This document shows positions 15,847 to 16,574 of a DNA stretch of 16,574 nt, in pieces. The notes under the pieces were generated by a model. It was given only the letters and a program-made list of their open reading frames with translations. It did no database searches and was not told where the DNA came from. This DNA comes from Euryarchaeota archaeon UBA10. Lineage in GTDB: Archaea > Thermoplasmatota > Poseidoniia > Poseidoniales > Poseidoniaceae. Location: assembly GCA_002498185.1 (NCBI GenBank), contig DAGO01000055.1:5622-22195 (forward strand), read 5' to 3'. Positions within the stretch are counted from its first letter, which is position 1. Every line of letters begins with the position of its first letter. A program made the position numbers and the translations under genes.

Positions 15847-16419
15847 TCACTCCTTGAAGTCAAAGCTCTGGTATGTCTCAAGAATTGATTTGACATCTTT
15901 AGAACGGGGCGAGTACTTCTTTTTCCTTTCACGCAGAGCGAAACCAGTCATGTCGACATTTACTCCAATCGACTGGAATGCTTCGATTGCCTCTTCATTT
16001 GAGTAGGGATAGCGCAAGAATGCGATTTGGTCTATGCCTTCTTGCTTGGCTTGTCTGAAGCTTTCGAGGAACATCGAGAAGCCTACAGGGTCCTGAGGGA
16101 AGGATTGTATGAATCTCGAGAGAGGAATCTCTGGCGCATTGATTCCTAGGCACATCTTTGCAGCATTTGCAGTTAGGAATTTTCTCCTGTCCATCGAGCG
16201 AATAGCATCAAGATAGTCTCCATGAATTACCAAAATTGGTTTTCCAATGCTGACTCCAGGATGTTGTTTGTGACAGATAAGCCCGTAATTATCAGGTCTT
16301 GTTCGTAATCCCTGCTTTTGCATATGGTCACAGAGAGCGTTAGATGCTACGCCGCCGTGTGAAACTACCCAGACATCAATGCTTTCAGCATCGACCTCAC
16401 TAGGCCCTAATGGCTGCAT
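15847..16419 (-). CDS. Small sulfotransferase-like (PAPS-binding fold) protein
   Basis: A 190-residue soluble protein. 'VWVVSHGGVASNAL' (16-29) looks like the 5'-phosphosulfate-binding loop of bacterial polysaccharide sulfotransferases ('SxGGVxSN'). 'ILVIHGDYLDAIRSMDRR' (62-79) looks like their 3'-phosphate block with conserved Arg and Ser. 'IAFLRYPYSNEEAIEAF' (132-148) is a further strand-helix unit. At 190 residues it is shorter than the usual 250-300. No function is proven; a nucleotide-binding P-loop-like protein of another kind remains possible. The ATG at 16419 is 5 nt after the tbp stop; an alternative GTG at 16428 overlaps that stop in 'GTGA' and would add three residues. It sits between tbp and the GT4 gene and next to the PAPS-making operon, which supports a role in sulfating a surface glycan. 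Confidence 0.55.
   Translation of the reverse strand: MQPLGPSEVDAESIDVWVVSHGGVASNALCDHMQKQGLRTRPDNYGLICHKQHPGVSIGKPILVIHGDYLDAIRSMDRRKFLTANAAKMCLGINAPEIPLSRFIQSFPQDPVGFSMFLESFRQAKQEGIDQIAFLRYPYSNEEAIEAFQSIGVNVDMTGFALRERKKKYSPRSKDVKSILETYQSFDFKE
15850..15855 (-). promoter_or_regulatory. Ribosome binding site of the GT4 glycosyltransferase gene
   Basis: The minus strand reads 'AAGGAG', with its last G 8 nt before the ATG at 15841. It lies within the 3' end of the sulfotransferase-like gene. The spacing decides for this start over the ATG at 15847, which would leave only 2 nt. Confidence 0.5.
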
Positions 16420-16424
16420 TGAGA

Positions 16425-16574
16425 TCACAGCAAGTCTGCTAACTCATCTTGGATAATCTGGACTGCCTCAAGAATCTCATCCTTGTGGCGAGCACCGGTG
16501 ATTACCATCTTACCTGATCCGAAAATCAGACAGACTACCTTAGGATAGTCAAGACGATAGATTAGACCAGGGAA
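16425..16574 (-). CDS. tbp: TATA-box binding protein (TBP), C-terminal part
   Basis: The right edge cuts this gene, leaving the last 49 residues. They read 'FPGLIYRLDYPKVVCLIFGSGKMVITGAR' in outline, matching the second TBP repeat ('FPGLVYR...P....LIF.SGK.V.TGA'), and end in a helix 'LEAVQIIQDELADLL'. The protein binds the archaeal TATA box together with TFB to recruit RNA polymerase. It is strong evidence that this window is archaeal. It shares a run with the sulfotransferase-like and GT4 genes, whose starts overlap or nearly touch the preceding stop codons. Confidence 0.95.
   Translation of the reverse strand, partial: FPGLIYRLDYPKVVCLIFGSGKMVITGARHKDEILEAVQIIQDELADLL

Overview
The window reads as archaeal, most likely a marine Euryarchaeote of the Poseidoniales (Marine Group II) type. 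The evidence is the C-terminus of a TATA-box binding protein at the right edge, an archaeal-style SepF, a single-domain KaiC/RAD55-like ATPase, TATA-like boxes about 25 nt upstream of start codons (suggesting leaderless transcripts), and two giant secreted Ig/PKD-repeat proteins with one C-terminal membrane anchor and a short cytoplasmic tail. The lineage is inferred from gene content and was not tested by a phylogeny. Coding density is very high: the longest non-coding stretch is the 146 nt between the two divergent operons (11003-11148). I see no tRNA, rRNA, CRISPR array, insertion sequence or integrase.

Left part (1-1982): the 3' end of glmS (amino-sugar synthesis) converges on a KaiC-like ATPase gene. 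That gene is divergent from a Maf-type nucleotide pyrophosphatase gene.

Middle (1979-11002, all minus strand): a probable operon runs right to left from a TATA-like box near 11029. It encodes giant surface protein B (1139 aa), its tandem paralogue A (1195 aa) and SepF, the FtsZ membrane anchor. A 12-TM membrane protein of unknown function follows and may have its own promoter. A and B share architecture, disulfide-type cysteine pairs and a cytoplasmic 'GLPxGW[ST]MEQW' motif. SepF carries a shorter piece of the same type ('VPQGWT').

Right part (11149-14828, plus strand): a tight operon encodes a DHH-family phosphoesterase, CysD and a CysN-CysC fusion. Together these would make PAPS from sulfate and ATP, and possibly dispose of the by-product pAp. 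Converging on it is a minus-strand run of tbp, a small protein with sulfotransferase-like motifs, and a GT4 glycosyltransferase.

The most economical reading of the whole (inference) is a cell-surface neighbourhood: giant anchored envelope proteins beside a division anchor, next to a PAPS supply line and candidate sulfotransferase and glycosyltransferase genes that could make sulfated surface glycans. GlmS would also feed amino-sugar precursors. The least explained parts are the shared tail motif linking the giant proteins to SepF, and the role of the DHH protein in the PAPS operon.
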